The notes under the pieces are model-generated. The model ran no database searches and had not been told where the DNA came from. It saw only the letters and a program-made list of their open reading frames with translations. From assembly GCA_030490835.1 (NCBI GenBank), contig CM059973.1, positions 57,230,008 through 57,294,007 on the forward strand: a stretch of 64,000 bases of DNA, read 5' to 3'. This document shows positions 1 to 12,903 of this stretch, piece by piece. A program made the position numbers and the translations under genes. Source of the DNA: Annona cherimola. Taxonomy: Eukaryota > Streptophyta > Magnoliopsida > Magnoliales > Annonaceae. How positions within the stretch are numbered: the first letter of the stretch is position 1; every line of letters starts with the position of its first letter.

Positions 1-73
1 AGTGAACCCCGGTCCATATCCGGCCGTACTCTACAACTGGCCTATTCCTTGTACTGGTGCACCATACATCCTG

Positions 74-245
74 ATCACAGACCGCAGTCCATATGGTTTA
101 AAGTATCATAGACCGCAGCCCGTGTCCTTTTAAATCGGGATCACAGACCGCAGTCCGCATCCATTTTCAAAAAACATCACAGACCGAAGTCTGTATCTTT
201 AAAAATCATTTTGAAAAAGAACATCACAGACTGCAGTCCGTGTCA
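74..245. repeat. Tandem units with core ACAGACCGCAGTCC in the E1 LTR
   Basis: Five units of about 30-47 bp share the core ATCACAGACCGCAGTCC, itself an interrupted dyad (GAC-CGCA-GTC). The matching tract in the other LTR (7828-7936) has about three units, so the array has changed copy number since the LTRs were made. Confidence 0.75.
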
Positions 246-2730
246 ACTTGTAAAGCGAGCGCACTCACTTTAAACAAGTTGTCATTTGAAATTTAGTTTT
301 AGGATGACCTTCCTTAAATTCTTTTAGAAACATTTTGAGTAAAATATTTTGATAAACATTTGGAATGTTTGAGAAAAGCAATACATCTTAAAAACTTTTA
401 TAATAAAAGAACTTTAAAACTTTTGAATTTTCAAGAATATATCATATATTTTCCTAGTATTATCTTGGTTTTCATTTCGGGGTCTTTTGCTCACAAAAGT
501 TATAGAATTGCGTGATCCCCTTCTCAACCACCCTAAAAATCAAGTCTTTGTCCACATATCAATTTCGCCATTTTCTTACATAGAGAGGGGCTTCCATAGT
601 CTTTTGTATGCTATTTTAGCAACCTGAAATCAAATCAATTTATGAAATCAACTTATTAGGTTGGTCATCCTTAAATTTCATTTTAACAATATTCATATAA
701 ACATTTTTAAAGACATTTTCAACTTATTTCCTTATCTAAAGGAAATAAAAACTTTTCGAATATCATTTCAAAACATATGGACTATGTCCAAATCATCATT
801 TATATTTAATTATCATGACATAACAAAACCAATCTTTTTCATAAATCAAATCCCTTTTTCTTTTTCTTTCATAAACATAGTCGTTTATCACAAAATATCG
901 TAAGAATATATTCAAAACTTATTTACAAATATTGCTTTATGAAAAAGTGTAAAATTTCATTTTTCTTAAAACCATTGGCATAAAATATAAAATCCTTTGA
1001 AAATATCATCATGAAAAACTTGCTTACTCATAAGAAAATTCCTAAATTCATTAGCATAAAGCATTCCCAATCTTTGGCAACATTTGTAATAAAATCTTTA
1101 TCTTAAAAAGTGTTGCTTGCTTCCCATGAAGCAAACCTGAAGGTTTTTCATTAAAGTCATCCTTTTCCAAAACTTACAACTTTTCATTAAAGTCGTCATT
1201 TTCAAAACTTGTGGCTTTTCATTAAAGCCATCATTTTCAAAACTTGTGCTTTCCCATTTGTTAAAATATAAACATAAATATTTCAATATCATATCATCAC
1301 ATAGAAAGAAAAAAGTATTTTGGAAAGTTCACTTGCTTACCTGAGATCGCCTTAATCCCTTTCTTCCATTCTTTTTCTTGCCTTTGCTTAGATAAATGAA
1401 AATAACATTTCATTTATTTGCATCCACTTCAAATGCTTATATCCCTTAGGGTTTTCTAACCTACGTAAATCCATTTGGATTTTCATTACACTAGCTTACC
1501 CCACTTGTCTTTCAAGTCGGGTGTTCATATCATAACCTATACATCACATTATTCATTCATTCCTTTTATTTTCAATACCCCTATATAGGGTAGACTTTCT
1601 TACATATAATAATCATTCATTAAATCATTATTTGCAGGTTTATTATCTCAATTTATCATTTTTAACATATTTTTCATTTTTCATACACCGGTGCTCATTT
1701 TAAGCACTTAGTTGATAACTTAGACATCATATAATAATCTCGAAATTGGAGATTATCATTATTTACTAAAATAGTACCTTAATCCACATTTTTCATCATG
1801 TTTTCATGCATTTTTTCATTTTAATAATTTACATAAACCATTTACCATTTTCTCATGCCTATCTCTCCATACATGTCCATTTCTCAACACATAGCTCATG
1901 TGTTTCTTAAAATTTTTCAACACAGAAACTTATTTCTAATTTCAGCATGATTAAATCCCTTAATTAATATATAATTTAGGGTTTAATTTCAGAATTTTAA
2001 TCCATTCATCATAGGATTCCAAAACAGCAACTTTGGGACCCATTTTTCATCATTTCAACGCCTCTTTTGACACTTAAATCAAAACAGATTTCTAATCCAT
2101 AAATTTTCAGCAATTACTCATGCTTTTCTTAACCCAAATTTAGGGTATTAACACATATTTAAATTTCATAATTCGTTTGCTTGCATAACAGCAACTTCAC
2201 ATGTAATTTATCTATTCATGAATCATCATGTAATCATCATATATAATTTATCTATTCATGAATCATCATGTAATCTTAATAACACATCACAACAGCAAAA
2301 TCATATGGGGGTTTAAGAAAATTTCAGCTATGTTAATCAACCCATATTCAACCCTAATTACCATTTTCATCCTCTTGAACCCTTGATTTCATTCTTTTCA
2401 TTCAATGCTTAATCAATACCCAAATCAAGGGCATCATGAATCATACTTTAAGGGTTCATTATGAATCAAATTCTTGACTCATAAGTTGAGGTGAAAAACA
2501 TAGAATTAAAGAACTCAAATGATGGGGTATACTTACATGAATTGGTTCCAACTTGAACTCCACTTTGCTAGCTTGAATCCTTCTTCTTTATTTCCCTTTT
2601 TCCTTCTCTTTTTCTCCTCATTTTCTTGCCTGCATGCTGCTGGAATGGGGACGTGCACAACTGCCTTGCTTGGGGGGTTTTTTCCCTTGACATTTTCTCT
2701 CTCCAACCCTTGCATCATATGGACGTCCCC

Positions 2731-2740
2731 CTATGTATAA
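2731..2740 (-). promoter_or_regulatory. Possible TATA box of the E1 LTR
   Basis: On the minus strand TTATACATAG is followed by a G-rich run and a pyrimidine-poor leader. It is conserved in the second LTR at 10701-10710, a plausible U3/R boundary. It is weak compared with canonical plant TATA boxes. Confidence 0.35.
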
Positions 2741-4256
2741 GCTGGATTTTCCAGCTTTGTGGGATCCATTTGCCACATTAATTAGCAGGTAATTAAAGTG
2801 TGTTTATCCCCTTTGATGACATGAAAAAATATGATCCAAGTAAATTTGATAATTATCTTAAAAAATAATAAAAAATCCATGCATTAATGGACACAATCTG
2901 CCCACACAATGGACGTCCATTTCAGCAGCCTTTGTGCACATTTCCACACCTAATTATAATTTAATTTATGGGTATTTAATCACCCTAGCTAATAGCCTAC
3001 TTAGGGGTCCATTTAGAATATTGAAAAAAATCACAAAAAATTAGATCTCAGCCTTGGTCGTCCACCCTGTTCTTGCTCCACTTGCTGTCCATGTGATTAA
3101 CGTCCCATATGCAACTGCCTTTTGCAAATTTTTCCACAAAATTACAGCTTTAATTAATGAAAAATTAATCACCCTAGTAATTATCTTTCTTATCTGTCCA
3201 TTTAGCAATTAAAAAAATGAATAAAAATCCCAAAAGCTGCTTTGGACGTGCACATCTTCCTTGCTCCATGTTGCTATCCACATGGAGATGTCCACTTCTC
3301 ATGGACTTTTTCGCATATTCTTGCCATAAAAATCAACCCCAAATCACGTCCAATAGCCCCCCTAGTCAAGTAGCTAATTTAAATGCACATTTTTCAATTT
3401 TAAAAATTAAAAAAAATCAAGTATATAGCCCCTTTGGAAGTCCATAGGTTAGCACCTATTTCATGCTCCTTTGAGCTAGCCCATTAGCCATTAAATCTTG
3501 TCGTTAATCACTTCATTTTATCATGGATTTTTTCATTTTAAGTAATTCATAAAATTCACATGTAATTATCTCCTTTTGACACCTCGTTTGTGCCATTAAT
3601 TATTAAATTAATCACTTTAACTTTATCATAAATGAGAGCTACTTTATGGTGCACAAAAGTCAATGGTGCACACTCCTTTTTCTTGCAACCATGATCTCAT
3701 CATCATTAGCTTAATCCAAGCCTCTCATTGCTTTAATCTCGTAATTTTAACCATTCATTTCAAGTTTCGTCTCAATCCGACTTTTCTAGCTCAAGTTATG
3801 ATCATTTGAAGTCATGTTTGGATTTTGGACGGTAAAAATCGATTTTCACCTTAATCCCATCCAAATTTTCATAATCTAACTATTTCATAAGATTAAGCAC
3901 GAAATTATGTGCTTACCTTTCAATTTTCATCTTAATCCGCCTTACCAGCATTGAATTATGGATTTTCTAGCATTTGCTATCTTAACTCCACAATTATCAA
4001 TATAATCTCCATTAGTTAAATCATAATATATGAGGTAATTATCCTCAATATATTTTCTTTCCCTAATCCTCATTAAGACTCTTTAATCACATTGACCCAT
4101 TTTGGCTTATAATCATTATTCATAATCATTCGCCCTAATTGCAATAAATCATCAGTATTGCAAAGGAATTCATTCATAGTTTAACTAAATCATATATGAT
4201 TCGTATTTATATGCCAAATGCATATATACAAGCCTTACTTGGGTTTAGGTATCACA

Positions 4257-4276
4257 ATCCTCCCCCCTTATAATAG
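4257..4276 (-). other. Polypurine tract of E1
   Basis: The minus strand reads AAGGGGGGAGGAT directly before the LTR start TGTGATACC. Just upstream it has GGGATGAAACCTATTAT, the same chromovirus pol-end context seen before the LTR at 44247. This would prime plus-strand DNA synthesis. Confidence 0.8.
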
Positions 4277-5425
4277 GTTTCATCCCAAAACTTATTATAC
4301 TTTCAAATATCGGGGAAAGGCTCACATAAATTTGCTAATTGATCACCTTTTTCCAATACTTCAATGGCTCACTACGCTTCCACTAAGCTACTCTATTTTT
4401 GTGACACTTTTAGCCTTGGTCCAATAGACCTATCACTTGTCTCTATTGTTTCCTGTTCCCATATAGATTTCTAATTCCTATTGTTCTTTTCTTTATGTCA
4501 TTCATCTCTTATTCTTATGGTAGACATATTATTATTCTTATACATGGAGAAATTATAGAATTTCTCATCTTATCATAGGGTAAGATCTAGGCTACCCATT
4601 CATCCATATAAAGTAAAAATCCATAACAATCATTTTTATATATTATTCATATAACATAATACATTCATTTTATAGCAAAGAGCAAAACTTGCTCTCACAT
4701 AGAGTTTCATACATGTCTTAGCAAAAGAAACTTTTGCAAAACTTATCCATCCCTTCTCACTTCATAATGTCTACAACTATGTTATACCAGCATAGACTAC
4801 CTAATAGAAGTACCGGTATTAAACCAGTCTATAATATTTTCTTCCTTGTCTCCCTTTCCAGTTTCCATAAACCAATAAGGGTCCTTGTCATTTTTTCCTA
4901 ACCTTATTTCTTATAAACATCATAGAGAGAGAATTTTTCTCATACCTATCTTTTGACCACATCGAAATTGAAGAAAATTTCGGCAATCATTCTTGCCTTC
5001 ATTTTTCTTCATCTATCTACCATTCCTCGCTATGATACATGATACTAAACTTTGTGATATCATATATGTAATCTTCTTTTTCCTTCCATACATGCTAATT
5101 AGACACGTTTTGCTACACTTTTCTGCCAAAAATTTACAAAGACTTTCTATCAACCAATAGCTGTAATTAGCTTTAGTTGAGCTAACCTTTCTTACTCATT
5201 TCTTTTCCTTCACTAGGTTCCTTAATCTTTAGTATCAAGTTATCCTTGTCCTAATTATACATGTCCACTGTCAACATGTATTATATCCTGATGTCCTATT
5301 GGAAGATATTTCTTACCAAATTCTTTCAGATTACCTTCTTTGATTATGGCATAATAGACATTAAGGTTTCCTATCACTCATAAGCATTGCTAATCAATGC
5401 TTAGGTAACACATAAAACTACCTGT
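4277..5425 (-). pseudogene. Decayed E1 interior; pol not recognisable
   Basis: This interior stretch should hold the rest of gag and pol, but I see only short gag-like residues near 5310 (K-K-Y-L-P-I-G, compare K-E-Y-L-P-V-G in the element at 36444). No protease, RT or integrase motif survives. Many stops occur in all frames. The roughly 1.1 kb is far too short for a pol gene, so a large deletion is likely. Confidence 0.55.
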
Positions 5426-5909
5426 TCAAACCTTGAACATGTTCTTGGTTTTAGTCATCCACTGCTCAGCCTGAATAAAATCTAATTCATCTGAGAACTT
5501 AGGTGGATATGGAGCTAGAAAGACATTAATAACCTTTCCATTTGTTTCTATATTACTATTATCAACCATTAAAAGTTTGGGTACTAGGTTAAAAATTATT
5601 ACCTGTACCAGTTCATCTATTCCCCTTCTTCTATTTGGTCCTATTAGGTATTTTCCCAAAGGCCTTGTATTATTTCTACTGCTTGGGCGGCCCAATTTCG
5701 AGTGGCCTGCTGCATGGCTTCTTTTACACTTGTAGCTATTCTTTCCTTCATTCTTTCTACCTGTGAGGTGTTACCTACAAAGGATCCACCTTCAACTTTT
5801 GACTCAAGGTTTATATTTATCCGTCGTTGATAGTTCTTGGATTTACTTGTCCTTACTGCCCTGATAATTTAGATTTACTACTAGCTTCTCTTCTTTCCTG
5901 TTGACTCAT
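5426..5909 (-). pseudogene. E1 gag, N-terminal fragment
   Basis: Gag would form the particle that packages element RNA. From an ATG at 5909 the minus strand reads MSQQERREASSKSK, then stops and frameshifts. The open part (5695-5426) ends with PPKFSDELDFIQAEQWMTKT. This matches the capsid start of the better-kept gag at 36689 (PPKFAGEPDPLIAKQWITEI). Capsid C-terminus and zinc knuckles are missing. It sits downstream of the E1 5' LTR, as gag should. It is non-functional. Confidence 0.65.
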
Positions 5910-6396
5910 ATTTGCAACTGACTTTCCCTTGCTCAAGAACTAAGGTGATAGGCATGTTGTAGAAAGCAACATGTAAAATCATGTCAATATCATTTCTTAT
6001 CATAAAATAATTCATATCATATATAGTTAATTATATTATCTAGAAAAGATCAATGATCTTTCCTTTTTCATATACACTTAGCATTTGAATGAAATCAAAT
6101 GCATTTATGTTTTCATAATATCAAGCATCATACATTTATAAAAATCAAAAGGAAACTCCCTTTTTTCTACCTTTCTCATTTCTATCTTCGCCTTTCATAG
6201 TGTAAGGTTATTTTTCCTTACATATACAGATTATACCTACATAATCTGTCATTTTATCATAGACATAGACTCTAAACTAACAATCATTTAGGAAGTTGGT
6301 GACTTGGTGCCTTTCATATGCCTCCATGGAGCTGCACCTTAAACATATATAAAGTATAGCACAGTCTATTGCTATTTTTAGTGAAGTGTGATAGAC
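5910..6396 (-). other. E1 leader; LTR/leader border uncertain
   Basis: Nothing coding is seen. The primer binding site should lie at its right end, but I cannot find a tRNA-complementary 12-mer. The LTR end is placed near 6397 because TGTGATA there is the inverse of the LTR start. The true border may lie anywhere in about 6100-6450. Confidence 0.3.
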
Positions 6397-6884
6397 CTTA
6401 AGTATGGGGGGTATCTATGTAGGGTTCCATTATTCAATCCATCATCTGTTCTTATTCCCTTCTATCCTTTGTCTTTTCTTAGATTCTCCTTACCTCCTTC
6501 TTTATCTCATCTAGTCTCATATCATTTTTCCTTCATATACCATCTATACCATGAAATATAGTAAATCTGCTACATTTCCCTAAATAGCCATATTATTGCA
6601 TTATAATGGCACTCAGTAAAAGACAATACATATCGTATATGTCTTATAATTTCAATCTATCTCTTTCACTGTTTTTCATTTTTCCTCTACATCTGCCTAT
6701 AGCCCACATGGCTACCATCATATACCTTTTCTTAATTGCTTAGGTTTGCATCCTCTTGAGTTTTCCAGTACCTTTCTAAGGTTTGGAAAAATAAAACATG
6801 AGTGACAACTCAGTAAGTAAGCATTTTATTTTTTAGGACAAGGCTTCCTTTAAAACATTTTCATTAAACATCTTGAACACTTTT

Positions 6885-7335
6885 TTACCTGAGGACATTT
6901 ATATGTCCTAAAATATTGCCATAAAATCTTTTGTTCATAAGGACAATTCTATGTCCTAGAACATTTTCATAAACATCATTCTTAAAATCATTTACAAGCC
7001 ACATCGGGGCTTGTTAAGGCAAAACATATACGTTTTACCCTCTTTTAATTAACTTTCTTTGGTCTTGTGTGAACATTTCTAATGTTCCAAGATATTTACA
7101 TAAAATCATCTTTTGCCTGTAGACGTTTTACGTCCAAAATATTTTTCATCATAAATTCCTTTAACCAAGGGACATCTGATGTCCCAAAACATTTTTGACA
7201 TAACTTCCTTTGGCAATGAACATTCATATGTCCTAAAATACATTTCTCATAACCTCATTGGCAAGGGACATTCTCATGTCCATAAACACTTTTCATTTAA
7301 ACCCTTTGGAAATGGACATTCTTATGTCCAAAAAT
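6885..7335. repeat. Array of GGACA-N-TGTCC interrupted palindromes
   Basis: About seven hairpin-capable motifs of the form GGACATN(4-6)ATGTCC occur at 6893, 6940, 7120 (variant), 7170, 7218, 7262 and 7312. They are spaced roughly 45-70 bp, often after AAAACATTTTCATAAA. The same pattern recurs at 52610-54850. Confidence 0.7.
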
Positions 7336-7827
7336 AAGTTTGACATAAATCCCTTTCATAATTTCCATCTTGGGGCTTGTTTATAGCAAATAAGATATAA
7401 AACATACAACCCATTTTTATAAAAGCATTTGCATAGAAAATATTTTCTTTCATCCATGTTATTTACACTTTTGTGTAAAACACCCCATTTTTAGGGTTCA
7501 TAAAAATCTCTTTAGGATAAGTTTTCGTGAAAATGCTTTTATGTCCCATTCTTTGGGGCTTTTCAAAAGCAAAACATAAACAAATGCATTTCTCTCCATT
7601 AAGTAGTGACACTTAGCAAGTGATCATTCTACCTTTTGGAAGAGAGTCCATTCTTAATAGCATGCTAACCAGGCGGCTGTTTTTTCATCCTTCTCCCATC
7701 TAAAGGAGGGCGCCACTGGCCTCCTGTCATCCCATAGCGACTTGGCTATATGTAGAGTGGGCCCCGGTTCATCTTCGACCGTGCTCTACAACCGGCCTAC
7801 TCCTTGTACTGGTGCACCATACGTCCT

Positions 7828-7936
7828 GATCACAGACCGCAGTTCGCATCCATTCTCAAAAAACATCATAGACCGAAGTCTGTATCTTTAAAAATCATTT
7901 TGAAAAAGAACATTACAGGCCGCAGTCCGTGTCAAC
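7828..7936. repeat. Tandem units with core ACAGACCGCAGTCC, right LTR
   Basis: About three units of the repeat described at 74-245, in the homologous position of the other E1 LTR. Confidence 0.7.
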
Positions 7937-10700
7937 TTGTAAAGCGAGCGCACTCACTTTAAATAAGTTGTCATTTGAAACTTAGTTTTAGGGTGACCTT
8001 CCTTTAATTCTTTTAGAACTATTTTGAGTAAAATATTTTGATAAATATTTAAAATATTTGAGAAAAACAATACATCTTAAAAACCCTTATAATAAAAGAA
8101 CTTTAAAAATTTTGAATTTTCAAAAATATATCATATATTTTCCTATTATTATCTTGGTTTCCATTTTGGGGCATTTTGCTCACAAAAGCTATGCAATTGT
8201 GCTATCCCCTTCTCAACCACCCTAAAAATCAAGTCCTTGTCCACATATCAATTTCGCCTTTTTTTTACATAGAGAGGGATTTGCATAGTCTTTTGTATGC
8301 TATTTTAGCAACCCGAAATCAAACCAGTTTATGAAATCAACTTGTTAGGTTGGTCATCCTTAAATCCCATTTTAACAATATTCATATAAACATTTTTAAA
8401 GACATTTTCAACTTATTTCCTTATCTAAAAGAAATGAAAACTTTTCGAATATCATTTCAAAACATATGGACTATGTCCAAATCATCATTTATATTTAATT
8501 ATCATGACATAACAAAACCAATCTTTTTCATAAATCAAATCCCTTTTTCTTTTTCTTTCATAAACATAGTCGTTTATCACAAAATATCGTAAGAATATAT
8601 TCAAAACTTATTTACAAATATTGCTTTGCGAAAAAGGGTAAAATTATCTTTTTCTTATAAAATACTTTTGAAACAACCTCATAAAGAATTTTGCTTATTT
8701 AAAAGAAAATTCTTAAAACCATTGACATAAAATATAAAATCCTTTGAAAATATCATCATTAAGAACTTGCTTACTCATAAGCAAATTCCTAAATTCATTA
8801 GCATAAAGCATTCCCAATCTTTGGAAACATTTGTAATAAAATCTTTATCTTAAAAAGTGTTGATTGCTTCCCATGAAGCAAACCTGAAGGTTTTTCATTA
8901 AAGTCATCCTTTTCCAAAACTTACAACTTTTCATTAAAGCCGTCATTTTCAAAACTTGTGGCTTTTCGTTAAAGCGATCATTTTCAAAACTTGTGCATGC
9001 TCATTTTTCAAAATATAAATATAAACATTTCAATCATATCATCACATAGAAAGAAAACAATATTTTGGAAAGATCACTTGCTAACCTAAGATCGCCTTAA
9101 TCCATTTCTTCCATTCTTTTCCTTGCCTTTATCTAGATAAATGAAAATAATATTTCATTTATTTGCATTAACTTCAAATGCTTATATCCCTTAGGATTTT
9201 CCAACCTACATAAATCCATTTGGATTTTCATTGCACTAACTTAGCCCACTTGTCTTTCAAGTTAGGTGTTCATATCATAACCTATACATCATATTATTCA
9301 TTCATTCCTTTAATTTTTAATACCCTTATATAGGGTAAACTTTCATACATATAATAATCATTCATTAAATCATTATTTTCAGGTTCATTACCTCCATTTA
9401 TCATTTTTAACATATTTTTCATTTTTCATTTTTCATACACTGGTGCTCATTTTAAGCACTTAGTTGATAACTTAGACATCATATAATAATCTCGAAATTT
9501 GAGATTATCATTATTTACTAAAACAGTAGCTTAATCCATGTTTTTTATCATGTTTTCATGCATTTTTGCATTTTAATAATTTACATAAACCACCATTTTC
9601 TCATGCCTATCTCTCCATACATGTCCATTTCTCAACACATAGTTCATGTGTTTCTTAAAAATTTTTAACGCAGAAAAATATTTATAATTTCAGCATGATT
9701 AAACCCCTTAATTAACATATAATTTAGGGTTTAATTTTGAAATTTGAATCCATTCATCATAGGGTTCCAAAAATGCAACTTTGGGACCCATTTTTCATCA
9801 TTTCAATGCCTCTTTTGACACTTAAATCAAAACAGATTTCTAATCCATAAATTTTCAGAAATTACTCATGCTTTTATTAACCCAAATTTAAGGTATTAAC
9901 AGATATTTAAATTCCATAATTCGTTTTCTTGCATAACAGAAACTTCACATGCATATAGTGTACCCTTTTGCACCCTTCTTTTGACGTTCCAATACATTCT
10001 CTTTAAAATCAGATTTAAGAAAAATCATCTCAACCCATTTTGAACGTACAAAGTACTCTATATTTAGGGTATTTTACCCTCTTAATCATCCTTAAATTAT
10101 TTGGGCTAATTCATATATCATTTTTAACATAAATACATGGAAATCAGGTCATATGTGTAACCCTAATTCATATCATTTCTAAAATTCATGACTTAAGCCC
10201 AAATCAACATATATAATTCATCTAATCATGAATCATCATGTAATCTTAATAACACATCAAAACAGCAAAATCATATGGGGGTTTAAGAAAATTTCAGCTA
10301 TGTTAATCAACCCATATTCAACCCTAATTACCATTTTCATCCTCTTGAACCCTTGATTTCATTCTTATCATTCAATGCTTAATCAATACCCAAATCAAGG
10401 TCATCATGAATCATACTTTAAGGGTTCATTATGAATCAAATTCTTGACTCATAAGTTGAGGTGAAAAACATAGAATTAAAGAACTCAAATGATGGGGTAT
10501 ACTTACATGAATTGGTTCCAACTTGAACTCCACTTTGCTAGCTTGAATCCTTCTTCTTTCTTTCCCTTTTTCCTTCTCTTTTTCTTCTCTTTTTCTTGAC
10601 TTAATGCTCCTGGAATGGGGACGTGCACAACTGCCTTGCTTGGGGGGGTGTTTCCCCTTGACATTTTCTCTCTCCAACCCTTGCACCATATGGACGTCCC

Positions 10701-10710
10701 CCTATGTATA
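10701..10710 (-). promoter_or_regulatory. Possible TATA box, E1 5' LTR
   Basis: The minus strand TATACATAGG is homologous to 2731-2740. If active it would drive transcription toward the decayed interior. Confidence 0.35.
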
Positions 10711-11939
10711 AGCTGGATTTTTCAGCTTTTTGGGACCCATTTGCCACATCAATTAGCTGGTAATTAAAGTGTTTTTATCCCCTTTGATGACATGGAAAAA
10801 TATGGTCCAAGTAAATTTGATAATTATCTTAAAAAATCATAAAAAATCCATTCATTAATGGACACAATCTACCCACACAATGGACGTCCATTTTAGCAGC
10901 ATTTGTGCACATTTTCTCACCTAATTCCACTTTAATTTATGGGTATTTAATCCCCTAGCTAATAGCCCACTTAGGGGTCCATTTAGCATATTGAAACAAA
11001 TCACAAAAAATCAGATCTCAGCCTTGGTCGTCCACCCTTTTCTTGCTCCACTTGCTGTCCATGTGATTAACGTCCCATATGCAGCTACCTTTTGCAAAAT
11101 TTTCCACAAAATTACAGCTTTAATTAATGGGAAATTAATCACCCTAGTAATTAGATTTCTTAGTTGTCCATTTAGCATTTAAAAAAAAAATCAATAAAAA
11201 TCCCAAAAGCTGCTTTGGACGTACATATCTTCCTTGTTCCATGTTGCTTTCCACATGAAGATGTCCACTTGTCATGGACTTTTTGGCATATTCTTGCCAC
11301 AAAAATCAACCCCAAATCACGTACACTAGCCCCCTAGTCATGTAGCTCATTTAAATACACATTTTTCATTTTTAAAATTTTTAAAAAAATCAAGTATATA
11401 GCCCCTTTGGACGTCCATAGGTTACCACCTATTTCATGCTCCTTTGAGCTAGCCCATTAGCCATTAAATTATGTCATTAATCACTTAATTTTATCATAAA
11501 TTTTGTCATTTTAAGTAATTGATAAAATTCACGTGTAATTTCTCCTTTTGATACCTCATTTGTGCCATTAATTATTTAATTAATCACTTTAACTTTATCA
11601 TAAATGAGAGCTACTTTATGGTGCACAAAAGTCAATGGTGCACACCCCTTTTTCATGCAACCATGATCTCATCATCATTAGCTTAATCCAAGACTCTCAT
11701 TGCATTGATCTCATAATTTTAACCATGATTTTCTAGCATTTGCTACCTTAACTCCATAATTATCAACATAATCTCCATTAGTTAAATGGCTTTATTCATT
11801 ATTCATAATCATTCGCCCTAATTGCAATAAATCATCAGTATTGCAAAGGAATTCATTCATAGTTTAACTAAACCATATATGATTCGTATTTATATGGCAA
11901 ATGCATATATATAAGCCTTACTTAGGTCTAGGTATAACA

Positions 11940-12903
11940 ATATCTTATTATTAAGTATGAAAAGAGGAATAAGGAAGTAGAAATTGAGATTCAATCAATT
12001 AATTTTTGCATGGCTAAAAAAGCAATTAATTTGAGGAGATTTAGTAATAATGATATTAAGGGTGTGTTTGGAAATTTGCAAAAGTTGTCAAGCTAAAAAT
12101 TTTCAATTTAAAACTTTGCACTCTCCATAACTACCCTATTTTTAAAGTATTTTTTTTCACATATTTCTATACAACAACCCTACTTTTTAATTATTTCTAC
12201 AAAACTACTAATACAACTAACCTATTTATTTTAAATTTATTCTCTTTACTCTTCATCATTATGCCTACTGATCACATCATTTCCCACTAATTTAACAACT
12301 TTTATATAAAAAAATTTCCATCAAGAGTTTTACAACTTTCCAAACACACCCTAATTCAACAACTTGCATTTTTGAGGCAAGTCTTATAAGGAAATACAAC
12401 CAAAGATGAGTGTGAATGGAAATCGGAAGGCTGAGAAACCAATAAAATATGATTTGCTTATGGACTATTTAGAGTACGGGCTGGATGAATCTATTATAAT
12501 GGTGCAAAACTATGACAACTAAGGAAAGATATAACAATTTAAATCAATAATAGCAAATCTGACAATGTTCAATAAAGATCGAGAGGAATTAAGAGGAGTG
12601 AAGAGAATGACATAATTAAAAGTATTCAAAGAAAGATGAGTCAAAGAAAAACTTCGAAAGAAAACACAAGAAAAGAGCGAGAATAAGAAGATATTATAAT
12701 ATAGTGGAAAATTATGAGTGGAATTCAAGAATTCACATCAAATTAATGTCCCTTATGTTGGGATAATATGCTCACCTCATGTAAAGTGAGATTACATCTA
12801 AGTGAAGAAAAATTTAGACAAATGCAAAAGTGTGTGATGCTTCATCAAAAGAAGAAGCTAAGAGAATCTTTTAGCTCTATCGAGGTAAATGCCTATCGTC
12901 GCT
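11940..12903 (+). pseudogene. Probable upstream part of a decayed LINE (MITE nested)
   Basis: Apart from the MITE at 12060-12351, the plus strand near 12440 reads KAEKPIKYD. This resembles the linker before the endonuclease in plant L1-type LINEs (K-P-x-Q-Y-G). It is followed at 12904 by clear endonuclease residues. Stops and frameshifts abound. The LTR of E1 appears to have landed in or next to this LINE. Confidence 0.35.
12060..12351. mobile_element. Tourist-like MITE with TAA target duplication
   Basis: A 292-bp unit with terminal inverted repeats starting GGGTGTGTTTGGAAA, exact over 15 bp and similar beyond. It is flanked by TAA at 12057-12059 and 12352-12354. The 3-bp TAA duplication and short TIRs fit the PIF/Harbinger class. 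It has no coding capacity and would depend on a transposase elsewhere. Confidence 0.8.

Larger units (their letters stand above)
1..4256 (-). mobile_element. 3' LTR of minus-strand chromovirus-like element E1 (runs off left edge)
   Basis: This tract aligns along its whole length with 7756-11939, with small indels, and the two flank a short interior, so it reads as an LTR pair. On the minus strand it begins TGTGATACC at 4256 and is preceded by a G-rich polypurine tract, the hallmark of a 3' LTR start. Its other end lies outside the window. At over 4.2 kb it is unusually long for an LTR. It contains no credible coding region. Short open frames such as 661-903 recur in the other copy at 8350-8592, but they are biased-composition LTR sequence. 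Confidence 0.8.
6397..11939 (-). mobile_element. 5' LTR of element E1
   Basis: The part 7756-11939 matches 1-4256. It ends in TATAACA, the complement of the LTR start, and is followed by unrelated LINE-like sequence. The part 6397-7755 extends beyond the window-limited left copy. It resembles other chromovirus LTRs here, for example the stretch around 6745-6820 versus 36195-36270. Total length near 5.5 kb would exceed the interior. The two copies differ by indels (about 250 extra bases near 9960-10210 here), so the insertion is not recent. Confidence 0.7.

Noticed and set aside
661..903. 80-residue open frame, repeated at 8350-8592
   Set aside because: Its near-identity with the other copy reflects paired LTRs. 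The composition is AT-driven (F, I, N, K) and no domain is visible.
1..11939. The long direct repeat considered as a segmental duplication rather than LTRs
   Set aside because: A polypurine tract abuts the left copy, the ends are TG/CA-type and gag lies in the right orientation between the copies, so LTRs fit better. The outer boundary remains unseen.
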